Below are positions 7,598-14,653 of a DNA stretch of 14,749 nt, piece after piece (within the stretch, counting starts at the first letter, position 1; each line of letters opens with the position of its first letter). Under the pieces are notes generated by a model. That model saw nothing but the letters and a program-made list of their open reading frames with translations, was not told where the DNA came from and ran no database searches. This stretch comes from JBPBPI01 sp050954885 (lineage in GTDB: Bacteria > Pseudomonadota > Alphaproteobacteria > Caedimonadales > Caedimonadaceae). Where the stretch lies: positions 1 through 14,749 of the forward strand of contig JBPBPI010000050.1 in the NCBI GenBank assembly GCA_050954885.1, in the 5' to 3' direction. The position numbers and the translations under genes were made by a program.

Positions 7598-8487
7598 GAG
7601 GCGACCTTTTGGTTGGATTCATAGGTTTCCATGTACAGTTCACAACAGCCTTTGGCCAAGGCACGGACACGCGCAATATAACTTGCCCGTTCGACCACAC
7701 TGATGACGCCACGGGCCTGTAGAAGATTAAAATAATGACTGGCTTTGATACATTGTTCATAAGCCGGCAACGGTAATTTAAGACCAATCAATGACTGGCA
7801 CTCTTCTTCCACATCTTTAAAATGCCTGAAAAGTTTTTCAACGTTGGCATGCTCAAAATTATAGGCTGATAATTCACGTTCGTTGCGCTTGAACACATCA
7901 CCATAGGTCATGCGCGCGGAACCCCCCGCACCATTTAGATCGATATCATAAATGTTTTCAACTTGTTGAATACCTTGTAAGGTTAACCGCTCAAGGCCAT
8001 AGGTAATTTCAGCCGACACCGGATGACATTCGATCCCACCGACTTGTTGAAAGTAAGTAAATTGTGTCACTTCCATGCCGTCACACCACACTTCCCAGCC
8101 CAAACCTGAGGCTCCTAGTGTAGGACTTTCCCAGTCGTCTTCCACAAAGCGAATGTCGTGAAGTGCCGGATCGATACCCAATAACTTTAGACTTTCTAAA
8201 TACAACTCTTGCACATTTAAAGGGGATGGTTTTAAAATCACTTGAAATTGATGATGCTGCTGAACGCGATTGGGATTATCGCCATAACGACCATCGTGAG
8301 GACGACGTGACGGCTGCACGAAAGCAGCGCGCCAAGGATCTGGCCCCAAAGGACGAAGTGTGGTGGCAGGATGAAAGGTTCCCGCGCCCATCTCCATGTC
8401 ATAAGGTTGCAAAATGACGCAACCTTGCTGCGCCCAAAAGCTTTGTAATTTTAAAATGATCTCTTGAAAAGAAAGCGAAGAAGCCAT
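7594..8487 (-). CDS. glyQ: Glycyl-tRNA synthetase alpha subunit
   Basis: The catalytic class II subunit that activates glycine with ATP and charges tRNA-Gly together with the beta subunit. The 297 residues are strongly conserved: SFQEIILKLQSFWAQQGC, LQPYDMEMGAGTFHPATTLR, the RRPHDGRYGDNPNRVQQHHQ block (motif-2-like region), FVEDDWESPTLGASGLGWEVW, and GGIECHPVSAEITYGLERL. The start at 8487 matches the usual N terminus; only a GGAT about 9 bases upstream resembles a ribosome site. It begins 55 bases after hemW ends on the same strand and overlaps glyS by 4 bases. hemW-glyQ-glyS may therefore be one transcript, although the 55-base gap could hide a promoter. Confidence 0.97.
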   Translation of the reverse strand: MASSLSFQEIILKLQSFWAQQGCVILQPYDMEMGAGTFHPATTLRPLGPDPWRAAFVQPSRRPHDGRYGDNPNRVQQHHQFQVILKPSPLNVQELYLESLKLLGIDPALHDIRFVEDDWESPTLGASGLGWEVWCDGMEVTQFTYFQQVGGIECHPVSAEITYGLERLTLQGIQQVENIYDIDLNGAGGSARMTYGDVFKRNERELSAYNFEHANVEKLFRHFKDVEEECQSLIGLKLPLPAYEQCIKASHYFNLLQARGVISVVERASYIARVRALAKGCCELYMETYESNQKVAS

Positions 8488-8542
8488 AAATATTCATCCA
8501 TTTTGTCAATTACTGGCAGATTACTGGGGATTTTTTAAAGAA

Positions 8543-9721
8543 TCAAGTCAACAAATAACGCAGGACACTGTTCAAACACATTAGCCCCTTGGACGTTGCC
8601 TTCAATCGACCCGATTGAATCACAATTAAACTTTCAGAAATCAAATCCTCAATTTTTGACGTTGAAAATCTTTGCGTGAAGCTAACTTGTGCGATGGCTT
8701 CAATATCCACAATGGCCACCCCTTCATACAGACGAAGGCCCATCATCAAAAATTCTGTGAGATGCTCCTCAGAGTCGACCTTAAGTTGTTCTTCCAAGCC
8801 GTGGCCCTGCTCCGCAACGGCTTGTAACCAACGCTCTGGCGCGCGGAAATTTTTGGTAGCCCACCGTTGAAGTTTGGAACCAGAATTAATTTCAGATACT
8901 TCATGAAGTCGGCCGTGGGCACCAGGTCCAAGAGCACCATATTCTTGACCGCGCCAATAGATAAGATTGTGTCGAGATTCTTGTCCCACTTTGGCATGAT
9001 TTGAAACTTCGTAAGCCGGCAAACCGGCGCTCGTTGTGATTTCTTGGGTGAGTTCATAAAAATCACTGGCCAATTGTTCTTCTGGTAAATGCAAGCGTCC
9101 ACTTTGAGCTTGAGTATAAAAAGCTGTGCCTTTTTCTAAGGTTAATTGATAAAGAGAAAGATGACCACCAGCATACGCTAATGCTTCAGTTAATTCTTCT
9201 TGCCACTGCGCCAAGGTTTGATCAGGACGCGCATAAATCAAATCAAAAGAATATCGGTCAAAAGTTTGTTTTGCCATGTCAAGAGCACGAATGGCTTCCC
9301 TCCGACCGTGGGCACGACCTAAAAATTTTAGGGCATCCTCACGCAGACTTTGAATGCCCAAAGACAAACGGTTAACGCCGGCGTCACGAAAGGCCTCAAA
9401 TTTAGTTTGTTCTGCTGAATTGGGATTGGCTTCTAGGGTCACTTCAAGATCAGGACTGAGAGACCAATAGTCAGACAAACGGTTTAAAATAGACTGAACA
9501 GTTTTTGGCGCCATTAAGGACGGTGTACCGCCCCCAAAGAAAACTGAGGACAATGTGCGACCTGTCGTCTTTCGTCCCCAATAATCAAGTTCTTTCAGAT
9601 AAGATTCCCGCCAAAGATCTTCATCAATTTGGGCACGAACATGACTATTAAAATCACAGTAAGGACATTTAGACACACAAAAAGGCCAATGAATATAAAG
9701 CCCGAAATTTTTTGTTGTCAT
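8543..9721 (-). CDS. hemW: HemW-type radical SAM protein (haem chaperone)
   Basis: A radical S-adenosylmethionine protein of the HemW family, known to bind haem and pass it to respiratory enzymes; formerly often labelled oxygen-independent coproporphyrinogen III oxidase. The 4Fe-4S motif is C15-x3-C19-x2-C22 in HWPFCVSKCPYCDF. A phenylalanine, not the extra cysteine of HemN, follows, which separates it from the true oxidase. FFGGGTPSL (61-69) and GVNRLSLGIQSL (115-126) are further radical-SAM landmarks, and HNLIYWRGQEYGALGPGAHG is the HemW signature. Length is 392 residues, usual for the family. The ATG at 9721 has AAAGG about 10 bases upstream. In many Alphaproteobacteria rdgB lies directly upstream; here a toxin-antitoxin pair stands between them. 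Confidence 0.93.
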   Translation of the reverse strand: MTTKNFGLYIHWPFCVSKCPYCDFNSHVRAQIDEDLWRESYLKELDYWGRKTTGRTLSSVFFGGGTPSLMAPKTVQSILNRLSDYWSLSPDLEVTLEANPNSAEQTKFEAFRDAGVNRLSLGIQSLREDALKFLGRAHGRREAIRALDMAKQTFDRYSFDLIYARPDQTLAQWQEELTEALAYAGGHLSLYQLTLEKGTAFYTQAQSGRLHLPEEQLASDFYELTQEITTSAGLPAYEVSNHAKVGQESRHNLIYWRGQEYGALGPGAHGRLHEVSEINSGSKLQRWATKNFRAPERWLQAVAEQGHGLEEQLKVDSEEHLTEFLMMGLRLYEGVAIVDIEAIAQVSFTQRFSTSKIEDLISESLIVIQSGRLKATSKGLMCLNSVLRYLLT

Positions 9722-10014
9722 TTAGCATTTGCCTTTTAAATTTATGACGATGTCATATCGCCGAACGTCATATTTATATACCTCAAGACTAGACAAAAAG
9801 TTAGCTTCAACAAAAAATACCTTAAAATGTTATTCCATTCTATTATAAAAAATTTAAGTGGCAGTTTCCTGACAAAAAATTAAGAAAGAGTTACAAGAAA
9901 ATTAAGGCTCTCCTATATTTTTTAAGAATTTCAACAATTAATTTTTAAGATTTTTGATAATTGTATTACGTACTATATCATGTACAATATACAGAGCAAA
10001 ATTAAGGGTTATTT
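9722..10014. other. AT-rich intergenic region between hemW and the antitoxin gene
   Basis: This 293-base gap separates diverging hemW and the antitoxin gene. Near hemW, TATGACG (9743-9749) and CGTCATA (9766-9772) form a dyad that also contains a shorter ATGAC/GTCAT palindrome; it sits where the hemW promoter should be and could be an operator. The right end holds the antitoxin operator. The middle (about 9775-9950) is plain AT-rich sequence with no gene remnant that I can recognise. Confidence 0.5.
9961..9988 (+). promoter_or_regulatory. Promoter and paired-palindrome operator of the toxin-antitoxin pair
   Basis: TTGTAT (9961-9966) and TACAAT (9983-9988), 16 bases apart, form a plausible promoter with a strong -10. 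Two GTAC cores, at 9970-9973 and 9982-9985, lie 12 bases centre to centre; the second is a full TGTACA overlapping the -10. The E. coli yefM-yoeB operator is known for paired palindromes with TGTACA cores, so this arrangement fits autorepression by the antitoxin-toxin complex. Pairing is imperfect outside the cores. Confidence 0.5.
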
Positions 10015-10272
10015 ATGAAAGTTGTAAGTTTTTCTGAATTAAGAAAAGATATGAAACACATTATGGATATAACACAAGATTGTCATGAACCTACAATTAT
10101 CACACGCAAACAAGGTAATATGGTTATGCTATCTTTAGAAGATTATAATGCTCTGAGCGAGACCGCTTATATTTTAAGCAATCCTAACAACACAAAACAT
10201 GTTTTATCTTCTGTTGAAGAATTAAGATCAAGCAAAGGACAGAAACGTGAACTTGTTGAGTTTGAATCTTAA
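10015..10272 (+). CDS. YefM/Phd-family antitoxin
   Basis: Antitoxin expected to bind and neutralise the adjacent YoeB-like RNase and repress the shared promoter. The N-terminal half has the Phd/YefM DNA-binding pattern: a short beta strand and helix (VVSFSELRKDMKHIMD), then PTIITRKQGNMVMLSLEDYNAL (about 26-47). The acidic, probably disordered tail (about 60-85) would be the toxin-binding part. 85 residues is normal for YefM. A good ribosome site (AAGGG, about 8 bases upstream) supports the ATG at 10015. Its TAA overlaps the toxin ATG by one base (TAATG), the usual coupled arrangement. Confidence 0.9.
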   Translation: MKVVSFSELRKDMKHIMDITQDCHEPTIITRKQGNMVMLSLEDYNALSETAYILSNPNNTKHVLSSVEELRSSKGQKRELVEFES

Positions 10273-10526
10273 TGCCTATTATCTTTTCTAGCAAGGCTTG
10301 GGCAGATTATGAATATTGGATAAAGCATGATAAAAAGAAGGTCGATAGAATAAATAAACTTATCAAAGATACTTTAAAAAATTCATTTGAAGGTATTGGT
10401 AAACCAGAACCATTAAAACTAAATTTACAAGGATTGTGGTCTAGAAGGATTGATGAAGAACATAGGCTAATTTATGAATATGGTGATGACAATCTCTCGA
10501 TTGTATCGTGTAGATACCATTATTAA
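10272..10526 (+). CDS. YoeB-type ribosome-dependent mRNA endonuclease toxin
   Basis: A RelE-superfamily toxin that cuts mRNA on the ribosome when the antitoxin is degraded. Its 84 residues align without gaps to E. coli YoeB as I remember it, sharing the FEGxGKPEPLK block (39-49), GxWSRRIxEEHRL (54-66) and the end CRYHY (80-84). The known catalytic residues E46, R65, H83 and Y84 are all present, so the toxin should be active. It starts at the antitoxin stop (one-base overlap). It converges on the rdgB pseudogene, with only 21 bases between the two ends, and sits between rdgB and hemW, genes that are neighbours in many relatives. Confidence 0.93.
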   Translation: MPIIFSSKAWADYEYWIKHDKKKVDRINKLIKDTLKNSFEGIGKPEPLKLNLQGLWSRRIDEEHRLIYEYGDDNLSIVSCRYHY

Positions 10527-10547
10527 AAATATATTAGGTGTTCAATT

Positions 10548-11129
10548 TTAAAAAAAATCTTGAAGAAAGGCACGCACTGCTTGACCACGATGACTTCTTT
10601 GGGCTTTTTCCAAGTCGCTCATTTCAGCAAATGTTGCATCAGATCCTTGAGGCACAAAAATAGGATCATAGCCATGACCATTTTGTCCACGTGGAGGAAA
10701 ATTAAGGTTGCCTTGACACCGTCCTTCGTAAAATCTGATATCTTGGGACGACAGTGCAAGGGCAAGGACACAAACAAAGGCCGCTTGAGGATCTTTTTAA
10801 ATGGCTTGATTTTCAGACAAGGATTTAAATGTCAAAGCTGGTCCGCCATGATCCATTATAAAACGTTTTGAAAATATGCCAGGTGCTTCTTGCAACGCTT
10901 TGATACAAAGACCCGAATCATCGGCCAAGGAAGGTAATTTTGTACGTTCAAAACAAAATTTAGCTTTAAGAGCAGCATTTTCATAAAAATTTTGACCGGT
11001 TTCCTCTGGTGGCATGACATGAAAATCGGATATATTTTCCACTTGAACATGAGAGGGCATCATGGCTTTTAGTTCATATAATTTCCCTAAATTATGGGTT
11101 GCAAGAATGATTTTTGTTAAAGGCAACAC
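10548..11129 (-). pseudogene. rdgB: rdgB (XTP/dITP pyrophosphatase) broken by an in-frame stop
   Basis: RdgB hydrolyses inosine and xanthosine triphosphates to keep them out of DNA. From the GTG at 11129 (a TTG at 11126 is also possible) the frame reads KIILATHNLGKL, EETGQNFYENAALKAKF and LADDSGLCIKALQEAPGIFS, then hits TAA at 10799-10797 (codon 111). The same frame continues for 82 codons with normal RdgB sequence: AAFVCVLALAL, NFPPRGQNGHGYDPIFVPQG, and SHRGQAVRAFL, ending at 10548. Without the stop the product would be 193 residues, full length. CAA to TAA is a likely single change. The first 110 residues alone lack the C-terminal NGxGYDP and SHR motifs, so activity is doubtful. Codons between 11195 and 11130 are open but lie in the promoter region and are not part of the family. 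Confidence 0.88.
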
Positions 11130-11165
11130 AAAACATAATCCAAAATTTTCACACTTATTAATTTT

Positions 11166-11195
11166 GTTATACGCGACGAGAAGTTGAATTGTCAC
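11166..11195 (-). promoter_or_regulatory. Candidate rdgB promoter
   Basis: On the minus strand GTGACA (11195-11190) and TATAAC (11171-11166) each match 5/6 of consensus, with an 18-base spacer. Transcription would start near 11158, about 30 bases before the GTG chosen as the rdgB start. This placement argues against the longer open frame beginning at 11195. Confidence 0.42.
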
Positions 11196-11414
11196 GGAGA
11201 AAAAATATTCGTGGGGGTGATCTGAAGATCTTTTAGGCTTCCTTATGCTAAAGCAGCCCCCTGCTACTCTCGTACACTTGCGAGAATAATACTCCTACAA
11301 AAATATTAATAGTTGATTAAAAGGAAAAAATTCTTTTATTGATTGAAAGCAATTGAATTATTATCTTTTTTTATTAAAAAAACACTATATAGTAGAAAAA
11401 TTTCATGTTTGTCA
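11196..11414. other. Intergenic region with a cluster of short hairpins
   Basis: This gap separates the rdgB promoter from the end of hemA. Bases 11211-11285 are clearly richer in GC than their surroundings and hold several dyads: GGGGGTG (11213-11219) with CAGCCCCC (11254-11261); GATC-TGAA-GATC (11219-11230); TTTAG/CTAAA (11232-11236 with 11248-11252); AGCAG-CCCC-CTGCT (11252-11265); and TCTCG/CGAGA (11268-11272 with 11281-11285). Some exclude each other, so alternative folds are possible. The rest (11290-11414) is very AT-rich with only weak A/T hairpins. It could be a hemA terminator region, a small RNA or a miniature repeat; nothing identifies it. Confidence 0.45.
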
Positions 11415-12626
11415 TTAAGCTGCCTTCTTAAGTTCTAAGCTTGCCCAAATTTCTGTCAAAGCAAAAACCAAATCGTCAATCATCTCAAATGTATGTAAAG
11501 CAGAGGGCGTCAGACGTAGCCTTTCTGTCCCTATGGCCACCGTTGGATAATTAATAGCTTGTGCATAAATATCGTATTTGTAAAGTAGTGTTTCTGCCAC
11601 AGCTTGACATCTTTTGGCATCCCCCACAATCACAGGTACAATATGACTTTCACTCTTAAAGTAAGGAATTCGGCTCTCTTCAAGTTTTTGCTTCAAATAA
11701 TTTGAATTGGCTTGATGGCGATGTCGCTCTATCTGACTTTCTTTTAAATGACGGATACTACAGGCGGCACCTGCAACAATCGCGGGCGGCAAAGAAGTGG
11801 TAAAAATAAAGCCCGGTGCATGACTTCGGACAAAATCAATCAAAGATTCGCGTCCTGCAATATAACCACCAATAAGGCCATAAGCTTTTCCCAAGGTTCC
11901 CTGCGTAATGTCAATCAAATGAGAAATACCCCGCATTTGTGCAATCCCCCCACCTTTAGAACCATACATGCCAACGCCATGAACTTCGTCTAGATAAACC
12001 AAGGCGTTGTAACGGCGTGTTACCTCTGCAAGTTCTTGAATGGGCGCAATATCCCCTTCCATTGAATAGATTGATTCAAAAGCCACAATTTTTGGTCGTG
12101 TTGGATCAATTTTTTTCAAATGCATTTCAAGATCATCAACATCGTTGTGCTTAAAAATAACTCTTTCAGCTTTTGAGTGACGGATTCCTTGGATCATCGA
12201 GGCATGATTATGGGCATCTGATAAAATGACACAATTTGGCAAAGCCGTTCCCAAAGTTGATAAAGCAGCTTCGTTGGCCACATATCCTGATGTAAAAACC
12301 AATGCTGCTTCTTGATCATGAAGGTGTGCCAATTCTTTTTCCAACATAACATGGGGATGCGTGGTGCCGGAGATATTGCGTGTCCCACCAGAGCCTGCAC
12401 CAATTGTTTCAATGGTCTTGGTCATGGTACGAATGACATCTGCATTTTGACCCATCCCCAAATAATCATTACCACACCAAATGATAACTTTTTTAACACC
12501 CTCGGTCGTATGACATAAGGAGTAGGGAAAGTCGCCAACACATCGTTCTAATTTTCTAAAAACACGATATCGGCCTTCTGTTTTGATTTTTTTTAAGGTT
12601 GTTTCAAAAAAATACCAATAATTCAT
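11415..12626 (-). CDS. hemA: 5-aminolevulinate synthase (ALAS, C4 pathway)
   Basis: Condenses glycine and succinyl-CoA to 5-aminolevulinate, the first step of haem synthesis in Alphaproteobacteria. It is a PLP enzyme of the alpha-oxoamine synthase family. Seen (numbering from this ATG): CGNDYLGMGQ, GAGSGGTRNISGTTHPH, FTSGYVANEAAL, FESIYSMEGDIAPI, YLDEVHGVGMYG with the PLP-binding aspartate at 213, and GTLGKAYGLIGGY with the Schiff-base lysine at 247. LRLTPSALH near the end is also typical. ALAS is preferred over BioF or Kbl because of the 'EGRYRVFRKLER' start and the SMEGDIAPI segment. The ATG at 12626 gives MNYWYFF, matching usual ALAS starts; an in-frame GTG at 12638 is less likely. Neither has a clear ribosome site. 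Divergent from xseA. Confidence 0.95.
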   Translation of the reverse strand: MNYWYFFETTLKKIKTEGRYRVFRKLERCVGDFPYSLCHTTEGVKKVIIWCGNDYLGMGQNADVIRTMTKTIETIGAGSGGTRNISGTTHPHVMLEKELAHLHDQEAALVFTSGYVANEAALSTLGTALPNCVILSDAHNHASMIQGIRHSKAERVIFKHNDVDDLEMHLKKIDPTRPKIVAFESIYSMEGDIAPIQELAEVTRRYNALVYLDEVHGVGMYGSKGGGIAQMRGISHLIDITQGTLGKAYGLIGGYIAGRESLIDFVRSHAPGFIFTTSLPPAIVAGAACSIRHLKESQIERHRHQANSNYLKQKLEESRIPYFKSESHIVPVIVGDAKRCQAVAETLLYKYDIYAQAINYPTVAIGTERLRLTPSALHTFEMIDDLVFALTEIWASLELKKAA

Positions 12627-12663
12627 TTGTTTTATCACTTTCGGCCTTGTATTGATGGCTAAA

Positions 12664-12683
12664 CTTTCTTTTAATAAAGAAAG
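12664..12683. promoter_or_regulatory. Perfect 8-bp-arm palindrome between hemA and xseA
   Basis: CTTTCTTT (12664-12671) and AAAGAAAG (12676-12683) flank a TAAT spacer in the 89-base gap between the two diverging starts. Such a symmetric site midway between divergent genes could be an operator for either or both. AT-rich DNA makes chance dyads fairly common, and no regulator is known from this window. Individual -35/-10 boxes in the gap are not convincing. Confidence 0.35.
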
Positions 12684-12715
12684 AAATTGGATTAAACTTA
12701 ACTGAATATACGCTT

Positions 12716-14017
12716 ATGCCAAATTTGTCAGCCCAAACTTTACCACCTGTTACAACTTCTTTACCTAGAGAATACTCGGTAACGGAGATTTCCCAAAACA
12801 TTAAAAGCACTTTGGAGCAAACTTTTCACCAAATTCGTGTACGCGGTGAGCTTTCGGGGGCTAAACTTCATACATCTGGACATTTTTATTGTGCGTTAAA
12901 AGAACGTGATGCGGTCTTGGACGCCGTATGTTGGAGTTCAGATTTTAAAAATCTTTCTTTCCGACCTGAAGATGGTATGGAAGTCATTGGTGTCGGGCGC
13001 ATCACCAGCTATGCAGGTCGCTCGAAATACCAAATTATTCTCAAAAGCTTTGAAATTGCCGGCGAAGGGGCGCTGTTAAAAGCTTTAGAAGACCGCAAAA
13101 AACGTTTGGCAGCCGAAGGCCTTTTTGCCGATGCTCTTAAAAAACCGTTACCTTTTATACCGCGTGTGATTGGCATTATTACCTCAGCCACCGGCGCTGT
13201 GATTCGAGATATTTTGCACCGCTTGGCAGACCGGTTGCCCACCAAAGTTATTTTGTGGCCTGTGTTGGTCCAAGGTGAAGGGGCTGCGGCTCAAATTGCG
13301 GCTGCCATTAAAGGATTCAACAATCTTGATCCTCAAGGGTCCATTTCACGTCCTGATTTATTAATTGTGGCACGTGGGGGTGGAAGTCTTGAGGATTTAT
13401 GGGCCTTTAATGAAGAAATTGTGGTGCGTGCGGCGGCGGCCAGCGTCATCCCTTTGATATCTGCAGTTGGTCATGAAACCGATACCACTCTCATCGATTA
13501 TGTGGCTGATCTGCGGGCACCAACGCCGTCTGCAGCGGCTGAAAAAGCGGTTCCCGTGCGTGCGGAACTTTATCAAAAATTGTGCGACCTTGATAAAAGA
13601 TCTTATCTATCACTGACAAGATTATATGAAAATTATGCCCAAGCCTGTGACGATCGCAGCGGTCGTCTTGAGCATCTCAAAAGTTTATTTTTTATGGAGC
13701 AATTACAAAAGGTGCAAAATCTTGCCCTTCGTATCAAGCATCCCAAAGAACAAATTATGTTGGCAGAGCAAAACCTTAAAACGGCCAAAGAACAATTGAA
13801 CTTCAGCGGCCTTCGATATCTCAAAGATGTCACAGCTCGACTGCAGCAAAATGCTGCCTTACTTGAAAGCTTTTCATATCACAATACGTTAAAGCGCGGG
13901 TTTTGTGCCATCAAAGACGACCAGCAAGAATTAATATCGTCCAGCAAAGACATTAACTCTCAAGATATTTTGAACATACAATTTCATGATGGCATGCTGA
14001 CCGCAAGAATTTTTTGA
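12716..14017 (+). CDS. xseA: Exodeoxyribonuclease VII large subunit
   Basis: The catalytic subunit of the single-strand-specific exonuclease ExoVII, used in repair and recombination with the small subunit XseB. The N-terminal OB-fold runs from about residue 19 (YSVTEISQNIKSTLEQTF) to 115. The nuclease core follows with VIGIITSATGAVIRDI (151-166), ARGGGSLEDLWAFNEE (219-234) and SAVGHETDTTLIDYVADLRAPTPSAAAE (249-276). A long helical, coiled-coil-like stretch (about 280-390) then precedes a short C-terminal strand region. 433 residues is slightly short for the family, but all core motifs are intact. The start at 12716 has no visible Shine-Dalgarno. xseB is not in the window. Confidence 0.95.
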   Translation: MPNLSAQTLPPVTTSLPREYSVTEISQNIKSTLEQTFHQIRVRGELSGAKLHTSGHFYCALKERDAVLDAVCWSSDFKNLSFRPEDGMEVIGVGRITSYAGRSKYQIILKSFEIAGEGALLKALEDRKKRLAAEGLFADALKKPLPFIPRVIGIITSATGAVIRDILHRLADRLPTKVILWPVLVQGEGAAAQIAAAIKGFNNLDPQGSISRPDLLIVARGGGSLEDLWAFNEEIVVRAAAASVIPLISAVGHETDTTLIDYVADLRAPTPSAAAEKAVPVRAELYQKLCDLDKRSYLSLTRLYENYAQACDDRSGRLEHLKSLFFMEQLQKVQNLALRIKHPKEQIMLAEQNLKTAKEQLNFSGLRYLKDVTARLQQNAALLESFSYHNTLKRGFCAIKDDQQELISSSKDINSQDILNIQFHDGMLTARIF

Positions 14018-14047
14018 TTTGATATAAGTTAAGAATTTTAGCAATTT

Positions 14048-14079
14048 TAGGGGACCTTTATTTTATAAAAGATCCCTTA
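14048..14079. terminator. Bidirectional terminator between xseA and the glycine-zipper gene
   Basis: Arms 14048-14059 and 14068-14079 form a 12-position stem with GGGA/TCCC at its core, one mismatch and one G-U pair, and an 8-base AT loop. T-rich sequence follows on the plus strand (TATTTT), and the minus strand has TTGCTAAAATT-like sequence. It sits in the 71-base gap between two convergent genes, where a shared terminator is expected. Confidence 0.6.
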
Positions 14080-14088
14080 TATTTTAAG

Positions 14089-14631
14089 TTATGCTATGAA
14101 ATTTGATGAAGTGTTATGTTGTAGGCTTGACCATCTTCTGTGTAATTCTTTGGCTTCTTCTTCAGAATTGGCTTTAACACCAATAACCACGCCACCATCG
14201 TTTAAACCAGCTTCAAATATCTTTGCTTGATCATCAGGAATACCGTAGCCAATAAGCGCACCCAGCAAACCGCCTGTCGCGGCACCAGCACCAGCACCAG
14301 CGAGACCTGCTGCCAATGAACCAGCAACGATAATTCCTAAACCAGGAATGACCAATGAAGTTCCAATTGCAGCAATGGCGGCGGCAATGGCCCCAATAGA
14401 TCCGCCTAATGCGGCACCAATACCTAGACCTTCAGTTGCTTTGGTCTCTAAATGAGCCGTAGAGATCGTATCTGAATCTGAATGTATCGAATCAAATAAT
14501 TTTTTGGTACCTTCTGACATCGCAAAAGTAATATCTTCTGATTTATATCCACTGTTGATCAAACCTTGATAAGCATTTTCTGCTGTTCTTGGATTTTTAA
14601 ATAACGCTGTAATCATTCCGTCTTTTCCCAT
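14089..14631 (-). CDS. Glycine-zipper membrane protein with general-stress-protein-17M-like N terminus
   Basis: The N-terminal 50 or so residues (MITALFKNPRTAENAYQGLINSGYKSEDITF) resemble the small domain of general stress protein 17M/YflT-like proteins, which read 'TALF...AE.A...L...GY...DI'. A long Gly/Ala-rich hydrophobic stretch (about 70-130) with repeated GxxxG-like spacing then suggests two membrane helices. It is followed by GYGIPDDQAKIFEAGLNDGGVVIGVKA, a conserved end in this family. Function is not established; a stress-linked membrane role is inference. Starts at GTG 14634, ATG 14631 or ATG 14616 are possible. The last gives MITALF, closest to common family starts, and has a purine-rich GGGAAAAG just upstream. 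The gene reads away from the right repeat, whose edge is only 22 bases from the ATG at 14631. Confidence 0.7.
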   Translation of the reverse strand: MGKDGMITALFKNPRTAENAYQGLINSGYKSEDITFAMSEGTKKLFDSIHSDSDTISTAHLETKATEGLGIGAALGGSIGAIAAAIAAIGTSLVIPGLGIIVAGSLAAGLAGAGAGAATGGLLGALIGYGIPDDQAKIFEAGLNDGGVVIGVKANSEEEAKELHRRWSSLQHNTSSNFIA

Positions 14632-14632
14632 C

Positions 14633-14649
14633 ACAACAGTATCTGTTGT
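14633..14649. promoter_or_regulatory. Perfect dyad at the start of the glycine-zipper gene
   Basis: ACAACAG (14633-14639) and CTGTTGT (14643-14649) pair perfectly around TAT. The dyad touches the candidate start codons (GTG 14634, ATG 14631) and ends 4 bases from the repeat edge. It could be an operator or an RNA hairpin that masks the start; if translation begins at ATG 14616, it would sit in the leader. Confidence 0.35.
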
Positions 14650-14653
14650 TGTA

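Noticed and set aside
8543..9721. HemN (oxygen-independent coproporphyrinogen III oxidase)
   Set aside because: The residue two after the third cysteine is phenylalanine, not the fourth cysteine of HemN, and the protein is shorter.
10560..10871. Plus-strand open frame of 103 codons
   Set aside because: It is the antisense of the rdgB pseudogene, whose minus-strand translation matches the family on both sides of the stop.
10548..11129. Frameshift in rdgB
   Set aside because: Reading through the TAA in the same frame gives normal RdgB sequence at once, so it is a nonsense change.
11196..11290. tRNA or tmRNA gene in the hairpin-rich gap
   Set aside because: No cloverleaf, T-loop GTTCRA or CCA-type acceptor can be traced; the stems are too short and mutually exclusive.
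12194..12518. Short frames on both strands inside hemA
   Set aside because: They are shadows of a clearly conserved coding sequence.
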